A stretch of DNA of 64,000 nucleotides. Origin: Paracoccus pantotrophus (GTDB lineage Bacteria > Pseudomonadota > Alphaproteobacteria > Rhodobacterales > Rhodobacteraceae). The notes below the pieces were generated by a model, which saw nothing but the letters and a program-made list of their open reading frames with translations, had not been told where the DNA came from and searched no databases. Both the position numbers and the translations under genes were made by a program. Within the stretch, counting starts at the first letter, position 1. The number at the start of each line of letters is the position of its first letter. Shown here piece by piece: positions 1-7,851 of this stretch. Where the stretch lies: positions 248,001-312,000 of the forward strand of contig NZ_CP044426.1 in the NCBI RefSeq assembly GCF_008824185.1, written 5' to 3'.

Positions 1-57
1 GATATTGACCAGCGGCATGGGCGCCGCGATGCCGGTCAGGGTGGTGAACTTGTCCAT
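1..57 (-). CDS. leuD: 3-isopropylmalate dehydratase small subunit, N-terminal fragment
   Basis: Only the first 19 codons are inside the window; the rest lies beyond base 1. The visible start MDKFTTLTGIAAPMPLVNI is the typical LeuD N-terminus, which leads into the swivelling aconitase-like domain. LeuD pairs with LeuC to isomerise 2- and 3-isopropylmalate in leucine biosynthesis in the cytoplasm. leuC lies upstream on the same strand, but an opposite-strand gene separates the two, so they are not a simple adjacent pair. Identification rests on this short N-terminus plus the leuC context. Confidence 0.85.
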   Translation of the reverse strand, partial: MDKFTTLTGIAAPMPLVNI

Positions 58-146
58 GTCGTGATCCTCGCAGAATTGACTTGGGCCGCCGTGGCCCGTT
101 AACCGAGACCCGTCCGGCGCCTTGCGGCATGGAAAGGGCTTCGCTG

Positions 147-728
147 ATGTTTTTCGGGTTTTCCAGCTTTGCGGCCCTGCGCGCCTGCATCGCGCGCGAC
201 TGGAGGCCGCAGATCGGAGACCCCGAGATCACCGGCTGGCTGACGGTGCTCTCGTATCTGATATGCTTCGTGCTGGCCGTCATGGTGCTGCGCCGCCGTC
301 CGGCCGGCGCTGCGCGCGGGCTGTGGCTGACGACCGCCGGGCTGATGGCCTTCCTGGGGCTGAACAAGCAGCTTGACCTGCAGACCGCGCTGACGGCTGC
401 CGGGCGCTGCATGGCGCGGGCGCAGGGCTGGTACGACGACCGCCATCTGGTGCAGCTGGCCTTCATCGCCGGGCTGGTGCTGGGCGTGGCGATCGCGCTG
501 GCCTGGGCGACGAACACCCTGCGCGGGCGCATGCGCCGCAACGGCCTTGCCCTGGCGGGGCTGGCTTTGCTGTGCGGCTTCGTGCTGGTGCGCGCGGTGG
601 GCTTTCATCATGTGGACAGGCTCCTCAGCCTGGACTTCGCGAAGCTCGGGCTCAATTTCTGGTTCGAGAACGCCGGGCTGGTGCTGATCGCGATCAACGC
701 CCTGATGCTTCTGCGGCGGGGCCGCTAG
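147..728 (+). CDS. Hypothetical multi-pass membrane protein between leuD and leuC
   Basis: This encodes about 193 residues with roughly five hydrophobic segments, including one in the first third (WLTVLSYLICFVLAVMVL), a central one (LAFIAGLVLGVAIALAWA) and one at the C-terminus. I recognise no domain and assign no function. The ATG at 147 is chosen because a GAAAGGG stretch precedes it; in-frame ATGs at 81 and 129 are possible but have no clear ribosome site. The gene diverges from leuD (about 90 bp) and converges on leuC (17 bp between stop codons). It therefore sits antisense inside what is elsewhere often a leuCD operon. Confidence 0.7.
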   Translation: MFFGFSSFAALRACIARDWRPQIGDPEITGWLTVLSYLICFVLAVMVLRRRPAGAARGLWLTTAGLMAFLGLNKQLDLQTALTAAGRCMARAQGWYDDRHLVQLAFIAGLVLGVAIALAWATNTLRGRMRRNGLALAGLALLCGFVLVRAVGFHHVDRLLSLDFAKLGLNFWFENAGLVLIAINALMLLRRGR

Positions 729-745
729 GGGCCCCACCCGAAGCA

Positions 746-2182
746 TCAGACGGTTTCCGCCAGCAGTTCGCGCACATCGGTCAGGTGGCCCTTGATGCCC
801 GCCGCCGCCGCCATGACCGGCGACATCAGGTGGGTGCGGCCGCCGCGGCCCATGCGGCCCTCGAAATTGCGGTTCGAGGTCGCGGCGCAGCGTTCGCCGG
901 GCGCCAGCTGGTCGGGGTTCATGCCCAGGCACATCGAGCAGCCGGCCAGCCGCCATTCGAAGCCGGCGTCGATGAAGATCTTGTCCAGACCCTCCTCCTC
1001 GGCCTGCATCCTGACCAGGCCCGAGCCCGGCACGACCATGCCGCGCACGCCCGGCGCCAGCCTGTGGCCCTTGAGGATGCCGGCGGCGGCGCGCAGGTCC
1101 TCGATCCGGCCATTGGTGCAGGAACCGATGAAGACCGCGTCGATCTTGATCTGGTTCAGCGGCGTGCCCGGCTTCAGGCCCATGTAGTCGAGGCTGCGGC
1201 GCGCGGCCTCGACCTTGCCGCCCTCGAAATCCTCGGGGGCGGGGACCGTGCCGGTGATTGGCAGCACGTCCTCGGGCGAGGTGCCCCAGGTCACGACCGG
1301 GGCGATGTCCTCGCCGCGTATGGTGACGACCTTGTCCCAATGCGCGCCTTCGTCGCTGAACAGCGTCTTCCACCAGCTGACCGCGGCCTCCCAGGCGGCG
1401 CCTTTCGGGGCGTGCGGGCGGCCCTTGCAATAGTCGAAGGTCTTTTCGTCCGGGGCGATCAGGCCGGCGCGGGCGCCACCCTCGATGGCCATGTTGCAGA
1501 CGGTCATGCGGCCTTCCATCGACAACTCGCGGATCGCCTCGCCGCAATATTCGATGACATAGCCCGTGCCGCCCGCGGTGCCGGTCTTGCCGATCACCGC
1601 CAGCGTGATGTCCTTGGCGGTGACGCCGGGACGGAGCTTGCCGGTGATTTCCACCTTCATGTTCTTGGATTTCTTCTGGATCAGCGTCTGGGTGGCCAGG
1701 ACGTGTTCCACTTCCGAGGTGCCGATGCCATGCGCCAGCGCGCCGAAGGCGCCGTGGGTCGCAGTATGGCTGTCGCCGCAGACCACCGTCATGCCGGGCA
1801 GGGTCCAGCCCTGTTCCGGCCCGACGATATGCACGATGCCCTGGCGGATGTCGTTCATCGGATAATAGTTCAGCCCGAATTCGCGGGCGTTCTTGTCCAG
1901 TTCGGCGACCTGGATGCGACCCTCGGGGTTCTCGATCCCGTCCACGCGGTCGGCGGTGGTCGGCACGTTGTGGTCCGGCACGGCGATGGTCTGGTCGGGG
2001 CGGCGCACCTTGCGCCCGGCCATGCGCAGCCCTTCGAAGGCCTGGGGCGAGGTCACCTCATGCACCAGGTGGCGGTCGATATAGAGGATGCAGGTGCCGT
2101 CTTCGGAACGCTCGACCACATGGGCGTCGAAGATCTTGTCATAGAGGGTGCGGGGCGCGCCCGCATTGGTGTTGCCGGTCAT
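746..2182 (-). CDS. leuC: 3-isopropylmalate dehydratase large subunit
   Basis: The product is 478 residues, full length for LeuC. It is the [4Fe-4S] catalytic subunit that, with LeuD, isomerises isopropylmalate in leucine synthesis. The cluster cysteines are visible at about Cys355 (in FIGSCTNGR), Cys415 and Cys418 (in CSMCLG). Aconitase-family motifs such as VVCGDSHTATHGAFG are present. The ATG at 2182 follows a GGAAAAGAGA stretch that can serve as ribosome site. Upstream is a non-coding stretch of about 300 bp that probably holds the promoter. No attenuator-like leader peptide was recognised. Confidence 0.98.
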   Translation of the reverse strand: MTGNTNAGAPRTLYDKIFDAHVVERSEDGTCILYIDRHLVHEVTSPQAFEGLRMAGRKVRRPDQTIAVPDHNVPTTADRVDGIENPEGRIQVAELDKNAREFGLNYYPMNDIRQGIVHIVGPEQGWTLPGMTVVCGDSHTATHGAFGALAHGIGTSEVEHVLATQTLIQKKSKNMKVEITGKLRPGVTAKDITLAVIGKTGTAGGTGYVIEYCGEAIRELSMEGRMTVCNMAIEGGARAGLIAPDEKTFDYCKGRPHAPKGAAWEAAVSWWKTLFSDEGAHWDKVVTIRGEDIAPVVTWGTSPEDVLPITGTVPAPEDFEGGKVEAARRSLDYMGLKPGTPLNQIKIDAVFIGSCTNGRIEDLRAAAGILKGHRLAPGVRGMVVPGSGLVRMQAEEEGLDKIFIDAGFEWRLAGCSMCLGMNPDQLAPGERCAATSNRNFEGRMGRGGRTHLMSPVMAAAAGIKGHLTDVRELLAETV

Positions 2183-2478
2183 GGCTGTCTCTTTTCTGGA
2201 AGACTAGCTGGGAAAGGGCGGAGGGGGCGCCGCAGCCTGCGGCAGGGCGCGCGCAGGCGCCCGCTCCCGTCAAAGTCGGGCGGTGACGGACAGGCTTTCG
2301 CCGTAGAACCGGCCGGGCAGGCGGGCGCGGTCGTGAATGTCGAAATAGACGAATCCTCGCATAGGGGGATTAATAGGGCGATTTCACTTCATATTCAATA
2401 TCGCCACACGGCTCTGTTAATTCCAAGTTGAGAAATCGTCCCTATCTTGGTGCCAAAAGTCACGGAAGGGGACCGATC
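2183..2478. other. Intergenic region between leuC and a small exported protein gene
   Basis: This stretch of about 300 bp separates two divergent genes and should hold both promoters. The leuC-proximal half is GC-rich with short inverted repeats. The half around 2370-2450 is clearly AT-richer and is the likelier promoter zone. I could not assign -35/-10 boxes with confidence and see no RNA gene. Confidence 0.4.
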
Positions 2479-2712
2479 ATGCTGATTCGCATCATCCTGC
2501 GGGCGATCCCGCTGATCTGCGTGGCCGTTTTCGCGCTGGCGGTACATTGGGCGGATACACCGCTCAAGCAGGCGCGGGCGGCGGCGGGCGTCGAAAGCCG
2601 GCACCTGGCCTGGGGTCCGGGGCAGGTCAGATGCGCCGATCCCTGGGGAAATCTGCCGGTTTCGGCCTGTCCGGCGGGCGATGCCTCCAGAAATCCGCCG
2701 CGCCTGCATTGA
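2479..2712 (+). CDS. Small exported or membrane-anchored protein of unknown function
   Basis: The predicted product has 77 residues. One N-terminal hydrophobic segment (about residues 2-22) can act as signal peptide or membrane anchor; a short hydrophilic tail follows, with two cysteines (in VRCADPW and VSACPAG) that could form a disulfide. The ATG at 2479 is preceded by GGAAGGGGA at good spacing. It is followed by rsfS on the same strand. I recognise no family and assign no function. Confidence 0.6.
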   Translation: MLIRIILRAIPLICVAVFALAVHWADTPLKQARAAAGVESRHLAWGPGQVRCADPWGNLPVSACPAGDASRNPPRLH

Positions 2713-2787
2713 GCGGGCGCGATTCCGTGCTACATTGGTAAGGCCCCGGCGCCGGGGGAGATCGGCGTGATGACCGGAGGATGAACC

Positions 2788-3243
2788 CTGTCCAATACCG
2801 TCTCGCCGGCTGCTGCGCCGGCTGCGACCACCGCGGAATCCGGGCTGACGAGCGATCAGCTACTGGACCGCATTCTTGCCTCTCTTGACGACGACAAGGC
2901 CGAAGATGTCGTGACCATCGACCTGCGCGGCCGCTCGGCCATGGCCGATCACATGGTGATCGCCTCGGGCCGGAACGCGCGGCAGGTGGCCTCGATCGCC
3001 GAAAAGCTGATCGAGCGCCTGAAGGAGCAGACCGGCCGCTCGGCCCGCATCGAGGGCAAGGAAACCGGCGATTGGGTGCTGATCGACACCGACGACGTGA
3101 TCGTCCATGTCTTCCGCCCCGAGGTCCGCGAGTTCTATCAGCTGGAAAAGATGTGGATGCCCGCCGACGCCCTGCGCTCGGCCACGCTGGAGCGGCTGCG
3201 CGCCGAACACGCCGCCGCCGAGGCCGGCAAGCCCCGCATCTGA
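2788..3243 (+). CDS. rsfS: Ribosomal silencing factor RsfS
   Basis: The protein is about 151 residues with the RsfS/Iojap domain. RsfS binds ribosomal protein L14 and blocks subunit joining when nutrients are scarce. The conserved domain begins at LLDRILASLDDDKAEDV and includes the ADHMVIASGRN and ETGDWVLIDTDDVIVHVF regions. No in-frame ATG covers the N-terminus. A GTG at 2911 would delete conserved sequence. The best candidate is CTG at 2788, seven bases after GGAGG at 2776-2780, giving a start like MSNTVSPAAAPAA. rlmH follows three bases after the stop, the usual rsfS-rlmH pairing. Confidence 0.93.
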   Translation: MSNTVSPAAAPAATTAESGLTSDQLLDRILASLDDDKAEDVVTIDLRGRSAMADHMVIASGRNARQVASIAEKLIERLKEQTGRSARIEGKETGDWVLIDTDDVIVHVFRPEVREFYQLEKMWMPADALRSATLERLRAEHAAAEAGKPRI

Positions 3244-3246
3244 TCC

Positions 3247-3714
3247 ATGCGCATGGTCATTGCCGCGGTCGGGCGGCTGCGGCAGGGCCCCGAGGCGAAG
3301 CTGATCGCCGAATATCTGGACCGTCACGCCAAGGCGGGCCGCGCCTTGGGCCTGCCGCCCGTGACCCTGGCCGAGGTCGAGGACAGGCGCAGCGGCGGCA
3401 TGGCGGCCGAGGCCGCGCTGCTGGCCAGGGCCGTTCCTGACGGTGCCGCCCTGGTGGTGCTGGACGAGCGCGGCCAGATGCTGAGTTCCCCCGAATTTGC
3501 CGGCCGCATTGCCGGCTGGCGCGACCAGGCGCGCGATGTCGCCTTCGTGATCGGCGGCGCCGATGGCATCGACCCCGGCCTGCGCGACCGCGCCGATCTG
3601 GCCATCAGCTTCGGCCGCATGGTCTGGCCGCATATGCTGGCCCGCGTCATGCTGGCCGAGCAGATCTATCGCGCCACCACCATCCTGGCCGGCAGCCCCT
3701 ATCACCGGGAATGA
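3247..3714 (+). CDS. rlmH: 23S rRNA pseudouridine(1915) N3-methyltransferase RlmH
   Basis: The product is 155 residues, the normal RlmH length. This SPOUT-family enzyme uses S-adenosylmethionine to methylate pseudouridine 1915 in helix 69 of 23S rRNA. The knotted C-terminal part is visible: FVIGGADG (about residues 100-107), then the ISFGRMVWPHMLARVMLAEQIYRA block and the terminal SPYHRE. It lies directly behind rsfS and is probably co-transcribed with it, which links two ribosome-related functions. A second ATG two codons downstream is an alternative start. Confidence 0.97.
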   Translation: MRMVIAAVGRLRQGPEAKLIAEYLDRHAKAGRALGLPPVTLAEVEDRRSGGMAAEAALLARAVPDGAALVVLDERGQMLSSPEFAGRIAGWRDQARDVAFVIGGADGIDPGLRDRADLAISFGRMVWPHMLARVMLAEQIYRATTILAGSPYHRE

Positions 3715-3826
3715 CAAGCCCTTCAGATCGCTAGGATTTTAAGAAAACATCCGGCAAAGAACGGGTGAAATCCGCCGGGAAACGGCTAGGATAAGCCTGT
3801 CCAGATCACGTATCCGCGGGTGTGTC

Positions 3827-4357
3827 ATGATTCCAGTCGTTCATCAGATCCAAAGCCGGGCCGGTCCCGCCGCCACGCCGGCGGCGCGAGAAGTCGAAAT
3901 CATCGGCCCCACCCTTGCCCGCGCCCAGCCCGAGGTGCCGCCGGTCGAGGAATCGGGCGGGGTGGCCCAGGACACGCAGCTTGGCCGCCAGGGCGTCGGC
4001 CGCGCGCGGCAGGCCGCATCGGCCCGGGCGCCGCAAGGCAATGCGCCGGCCGGGGCCGCGGCCGAGGATGCCGACGGACCGCAGGATCGCGCCGTGTTCC
4101 GTGCCAAGGTGATCCGCTTCCTGACCGCGATCTATGGCGACGACGAATCCTTCCAGCGCGCATTGAAGCTGGGCACCATCGTGATTCGCGCGGTCGAGGA
4201 CCAGCCGGAACCCGAGTTGCGGCCGGAACTGTCGCATGCGACCTATCGCCACGGTGCGACCCAGGCCCAGCAGGCGCCGGCAGCGGCGGAACGTCGGGGC
4301 GGCGACCAGCCAGCAACCGTCGCGGCGGGCGATTTCATTGCCTGGTGGCCGAAATAG
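3827..4357 (+). CDS. Hypothetical protein, low complexity N-terminus
   Basis: This is a 176-residue reading frame. The first 90 residues are rich in Ala, Gly, Pro, Arg and Gln and look disordered. A more ordinary segment (about residues 92-125, FRAKVIRFLTAIYGDDESFQRALKLGTIVIRA) could be helical. There is no signal peptide, membrane segment or motif I recognise. Whether it is real is uncertain, because GC-rich DNA produces long chance frames. The absence of a better frame on either strand and the plausible ATG at 3827 favour it. Confidence 0.5.
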   Translation: MIPVVHQIQSRAGPAATPAAREVEIIGPTLARAQPEVPPVEESGGVAQDTQLGRQGVGRARQAASARAPQGNAPAGAAAEDADGPQDRAVFRAKVIRFLTAIYGDDESFQRALKLGTIVIRAVEDQPEPELRPELSHATYRHGATQAQQAPAAAERRGGDQPATVAAGDFIAWWPK

Positions 4358-4785
4358 CCCTTGCGCGAGCGGCGGATCGGTCGGCCGGAACGGCGCGGTG
4401 CTGATGGTCCGAAAGGGCTCGCGGCACAGGTTTTTCCCCGGCCTCTGGGAACGCCCGCCGATCAACGCCGCTGTACGACAGGATCCGCGACGACGCCTTG
4501 CCAATCCGCGACCGCGGCGGCGCGGCAGTTGACCGGGAAAGGTGCGGCGGGCGGCGGCGAAATGCGACGGCCTGCCGCGATCCGGGATGATGCCTTGCCG
4601 GCCATGGGCCTCAGGGTGCTGCTACCGGCCGGAAAGGCGCCGAGGAGCGTGCGGCAGCCGGCCGGAAAAGGCGCCGAGGCGAAGGGCCGCGGCGATATGC
4701 GGACCGCGGCCGCGGGTGATCGGCCAATGGGCCGGAGCCGCGAATTGGGGCCCAGGTGCGGAGGGTCCGGGCGGTGCTGCCCGTT
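4358..4785. other. Non-coding stretch before the LOG-family gene
   Basis: No convincing gene is visible in these 428 bases; open frames here are arginine- and glycine-rich chance frames. A near-exact direct repeat is present: CCGGCCGGAAAGGCGCCGAGG at about 4625-4645 recurs about 33 bp later as CCGGCCGGAAAAGGCGCCGAGG with one extra A. No terminator with a T-tract is seen. Confidence 0.4.
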
Positions 4786-5613
4786 TCAGGCGCAGGGCAC
4801 GACCCAGTTGTCGATGATCTCGACCGCCTCGTCGGCGCTTTCCACGAAGCTGATCAGTTCCAGATCCTCGGGGCTGATGGTGCCGGCCTCGGCCAGGGCC
4901 TGCCAGTTGATGACCTTGTGCCAGAATTCCGGTCCGAACAGGATGAAGGGCACGCGCCGCATGCGGCCGGTCTGGATCAGGGTCAGGGCCTCGAACATCT
5001 CATCCATGGTGCCGAAGCCGCCGGGAAAGATGGTCACCGCCTTGGCCCGCATCAGGAAATGCATCTTGCGGATGGCGAAATAGTGGAAGTTGAAGCACAG
5101 GTCCGGCGTCACATAGGCGTTCGGCGTCTGCTCGTGCGGCAGCACGATGGACAGGCCGATCGAGGCGCCGCCCGCCTCATGCGCGCCCAGGTTGCCCGCC
5201 TCCATCACCCCCGGCCCGCCGCCGGTGCAGATCACGTTCTCGGCGCCATAGCTTTTCAGGCTGCGTTCGGTCATCAGCCGGGCAAAGCGCCGCGCCTCGT
5301 CATAGTAATGCGACAGGGCGGCCAGCGCCGGGGTGCGCGCGCCCTCGCGCCGCTCGGGGGCGGGGATGCGGGCGCCGCCGAACATCACCACGGTCGAGCG
5401 GATGCCGCGCGCATCCATGATCATCTGTGGCTTGAGCAGTTCAAGCTGCAACCGCACCGGGCGCAGTTCCTCGCGCAGCAGGAATTCGGTATCGGTAAAA
5501 GCCAGCCGATAGGCCGGCGCGCGGGTCTGTGCCGTGTCGGGCGTGGTCTGCGCCACGGCCACGTCCTGATGGCTGTCGCGGAACGGGTGGCTGCGCTCGT
5601 CAAGTTCTGTCAT
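4786..5613 (-). CDS. LOG-family (TIGR00730-type) Rossmann-fold protein
   Basis: This encodes about 275 residues from the ATG at 5613, which AGAGG precedes at good spacing. The family motifs are clear: GGGPGVMEAGN and PGGFGTMDEMFE, the second being the PGGxGTxxE signature. Relatives include nucleoside 5'-monophosphate phosphoribohydrolases (LOG-type cytokinin activators) and PpnN-like nucleotide-cleaving enzymes. A base-releasing activity on a nucleoside monophosphate is therefore likely, but the physiological substrate is not shown. The gene diverges from dapD across 92 bp. Confidence 0.85.
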   Translation of the reverse strand: MTELDERSHPFRDSHQDVAVAQTTPDTAQTRAPAYRLAFTDTEFLLREELRPVRLQLELLKPQMIMDARGIRSTVVMFGGARIPAPERREGARTPALAALSHYYDEARRFARLMTERSLKSYGAENVICTGGGPGVMEAGNLGAHEAGGASIGLSIVLPHEQTPNAYVTPDLCFNFHYFAIRKMHFLMRAKAVTIFPGGFGTMDEMFEALTLIQTGRMRRVPFILFGPEFWHKVINWQALAEAGTISPEDLELISFVESADEAVEIIDNWVVPCA

Positions 5614-5705
5614 CCAAACCTCTGGCCGAAACCGCCGCATTGCGCGGCCGCAGCCCTCGGCTTATAGCCCTCGGGCAAGAGTTTCCACCGTTGAGAGGCC
5701 AGACC

Positions 5706-6530
5706 ATGTCGAATGACGCCCTTGAAGCCGCCATCGAATCCGCCTGGGAGATCCGCGACCAGATCACCCCCGCCACCAGGGGCGAGGTCCGCGACGCCGT
5801 CGAGGCCACGCTGGAGGCGCTGGACAAGGGCGTTCTGCGCGTCGCCGAAAAGCGCGGCCAGGACTGGCACGTCAACCAGTGGGCGAAAAAGGCCGTGCTG
5901 CTGGGCTTTCGCCTGAAGGACATGGAGGTCCAGATGGGCGGCCCGCAGGGCGGCACCTGGTGGGACAAGGTGGACAGCAAGTTCGCCCATTGGGGCGAGG
6001 CGCAATGGCAGGTTGCCGGCTTCCGCGCCGTGCCGAACTGTGTCGTGCGCCGCTCGGCCTATATCGCCAAGGGCGTGGTGCTGATGCCCAGTTTCGTGAA
6101 CCTGGGCGCCTATGTCGACGAGGGCACCATGGTCGATACCTGGGCCACCGTCGGCTCCTGCGCGCAGATCGGCAAGAACGTGCACCTGTCGGGCGGCGTC
6201 GGCATCGGCGGCGTGCTGGAGCCGATGCAGGCCGGCCCCACCATCATCGAGGACAATTGCTTCATCGGCGCGCGTTCCGAGGTGGTCGAGGGCTGCATCG
6301 TGCGCGAGGGCTCGGTCCTAGGCATGGGCGTCTTTATCGGCAAATCGACCAAGATCGTCGACCGCGAGACCGGCGAGGTCATGTATGGCGAGGTTCCGGC
6401 CGGTTCGGTGGTGGTCGCCGGCTCGATGCCCTCGAAGAACGGCGTGAACCTTTATTGCGCGGTGATCGTGAAGCGCGTCGATGCGCAGACCCGCTCCAAG
6501 ACCTCGATCAACGAGTTGCTGCGCGACTGA
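5706..6530 (+). CDS. dapD: Tetrahydrodipicolinate N-succinyltransferase
   Basis: The protein has 274 residues, the usual length for DapD. The enzyme transfers a succinyl group from succinyl-CoA to tetrahydrodipicolinate in the succinylase route to lysine and meso-diaminopimelate. The N-terminal helical domain is followed by a left-handed beta-helix of hexapeptide repeats (about residues 105-235), with typical stretches such as VVRRSAYIAKGVVLMPSFVN and GAYVDEGTMVDTWATVGS. The ATG at 5706 has a GAGAGGCC stretch upstream. A hairpin follows the stop codon. Confidence 0.98.
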   Translation: MSNDALEAAIESAWEIRDQITPATRGEVRDAVEATLEALDKGVLRVAEKRGQDWHVNQWAKKAVLLGFRLKDMEVQMGGPQGGTWWDKVDSKFAHWGEAQWQVAGFRAVPNCVVRRSAYIAKGVVLMPSFVNLGAYVDEGTMVDTWATVGSCAQIGKNVHLSGGVGIGGVLEPMQAGPTIIEDNCFIGARSEVVEGCIVREGSVLGMGVFIGKSTKIVDRETGEVMYGEVPAGSVVVAGSMPSKNGVNLYCAVIVKRVDAQTRSKTSINELLRD

Positions 6531-6547
6531 GCCGCTGCGCCCCTGCA

Positions 6548-6573
6548 CCGGGCTCGCCCTTGCGTGAGCCCGG
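6548..6573 (+). terminator. Hairpin after dapD
   Basis: An 8-bp perfect stem, CCGGGCTC pairing with GAGCCCGG across a 10-base loop, starts 18 bp after the dapD stop. There is no T-tract, so it may be a weak or Rho-assisted terminator, or a 3' stabilising stem. Confidence 0.4.
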
Positions 6574-6636
6574 CGTGAAACCCAAGCGCCGCCGCTGCGT
6601 TCAACCCTGACAGGCATCCTGAAAGCGGAGTTTCAC

Positions 6637-6888
6637 ATGCAGGGTTTGGGTTGGCTGGCCGCGATCATCGTCGGCGGTCTTGCGGGCTGGATCGCCAGCA
6701 GCATCATGAAGGCGGACACGGGGATCATCCTCAACGTCATCCTGGGCATCGTCGGCGCCATCGTCGGCAATGCGCTTCTGGGCCTGGTCGGGCTGAACGC
6801 CCAGGCCGGCAGCTGGCTGGCGCAGGGCGTGGCCGGGCTGATCGGCGCGGTGATCCTGATCTGGCTTTACCGCGCCGTGGCCGGATAG
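6637..6888 (+). CDS. GlsB/YeaQ/YmgE-family small membrane protein
   Basis: The product is 83 residues, with glycine-rich hydrophobic segments typical of the transglycosylase-associated (GlsB/YeaQ/YmgE) family: an N-terminal one (WLAAIIVGGLAGWIAS), a central one and a C-terminal one. Members are small inner-membrane proteins linked to general stress, with no known enzymatic activity despite the older name. The ATG follows an AGCGGAG ribosome site. It stands alone between dapD and a convergent YbaK-like gene. Confidence 0.88.
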   Translation: MQGLGWLAAIIVGGLAGWIASSIMKADTGIILNVILGIVGAIVGNALLGLVGLNAQAGSWLAQGVAGLIGAVILIWLYRAVAG

Positions 6889-6924
6889 CGATCGGGGCGG
6901 GGTCATTCCCGCCCCCTTCCCATC

Positions 6925-7395
6925 TCAGGCGGTGAAATCCGCCGCCTTCGCGCCGGTAATGCGGAGCAGATCCGCGGGCGCGATGGCAAAGACATGGCGC
7001 GGCGTGCCCGCCGCCGCCCAGACCAGGTCGAAATCCAGCAGGCGCGGGTCCAGCCAGGCCTCGATCCGGCGCAGATGCCCGACCGGGGCGACGCCGCCGA
7101 TGGCAAAGCCGGTCTCGGCCCGGATCAATTCGGCATCGGCCTTGTCCAGGCGCTGCCCGGCCACCCCGGTCGCCTTGGCCGGATCGACGCGATTGCCGCC
7201 GGCGGTCAGGAACAGCACCACATGACCGCTTTCCTCGCCGCGAAAGATGACCGACTTGGCGATCTGGTCCACGGCGCAGCCGACCGCCGCCGCGGCGCCC
7301 TGGGCGGTGCGGGCGCTGTCGTCGGTCTCGCGGATCCGGGCGGCAAGGCCGGCCGCCTCCAGCGCCGATTGCACGCGGCGCAAGCTCTTGCTCAT
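6925..7395 (-). CDS. YbaK/EbsC-family aminoacyl-tRNA deacylase-like protein
   Basis: This encodes 156 residues with the YbaK/ProX editing fold. The family hydrolyses mischarged tRNAs, the best known being Cys-tRNA(Pro). Recognisable features are IAKSVIFRGEESGHVVLFLTAGG, with the conserved lysine of the first strand, GFAIGGVAPVGH, the glycine-rich loop of the active site, and the C-terminal DLLRITGA. The ATG at 7395 is chosen because GGAGGAG immediately precedes it; an earlier in-frame ATG lies inside this ribosome site. The exact substrate cannot be told from sequence. Confidence 0.9.
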   Translation of the reverse strand: MSKSLRRVQSALEAAGLAARIRETDDSARTAQGAAAAVGCAVDQIAKSVIFRGEESGHVVLFLTAGGNRVDPAKATGVAGQRLDKADAELIRAETGFAIGGVAPVGHLRRIEAWLDPRLLDFDLVWAAAGTPRHVFAIAPADLLRITGAKAADFTA

Positions 7396-7451
7396 TGTCT
7401 CCTCCATCCGTTTCGGGCGATATGACGGCAGATCGCGACAAAGGGAAAGCC

Positions 7452-7766
7452 ATGCAACAGGTCTATACGCTTCTGGTCCAGGTCGGCCGCGCCGCGGATG
7501 ACGGCCTGCCCGCAGAGGCCAGCGGCGCGGCGCTGGTCTGCTATGCTTCGGGCGTGACCGAGGAGGAGGCGGTGCGCGAGACGGTCGCCATCCTCAAGCA
7601 GGCCGGTCTTGCGCCGCTGGAAGTCACCGGCCACGGCAGCATCGACGAGCGCCTGGCCGAGGGTCACGAGATCCCCGAGGAGGAGCGCGCCCTGATGGAC
7701 CGCGCGCTGGCCGAGAACGCGGTGATCGTGGCGCAGATGGAGCCGCTCTGGGACGAGCAGGGCTGA
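7452..7766 (+). CDS. Hypothetical cytoplasmic protein
   Basis: This encodes 104 acidic residues with a mixed alpha/beta appearance: an N-terminal strand-like QVYTLLVQV, then helices rich in Glu and Ala (TEEEAVRETVAILKQAG and EERALMDRALAENAVIV). There is no signal peptide or membrane segment. GGGAAAG precedes the ATG at 7452; an earlier in-frame ATG exists at 7422. It diverges from the YbaK-like gene over 56 bp. I do not recognise a named family. Confidence 0.7.
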   Translation: MQQVYTLLVQVGRAADDGLPAEASGAALVCYASGVTEEEAVRETVAILKQAGLAPLEVTGHGSIDERLAEGHEIPEEERALMDRALAENAVIVAQMEPLWDEQG

Positions 7767-7851
7767 TCCGCCCCTATCCAGCCGTGCCCGGCTGGGCTAG
7801 ACTGGCCCGAAGCAGAGCAGGCAGAACAAGAATACGGAACGGACAGGCAGA

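Noticed and set aside
4625..4680. The CCGGCCGGAAA(A)GGCGCCGAGG direct repeat as a mobile or regulatory element
   Set aside because: Only two adjacent copies occur, in a region without genes. A local duplication is the simplest explanation.
4361..5083. A 240-codon plus-strand frame before and over the LOG-family gene
   Set aside because: Its first half is Arg/Gly-rich low complexity and the rest is antisense to the well-supported LOG-family gene.
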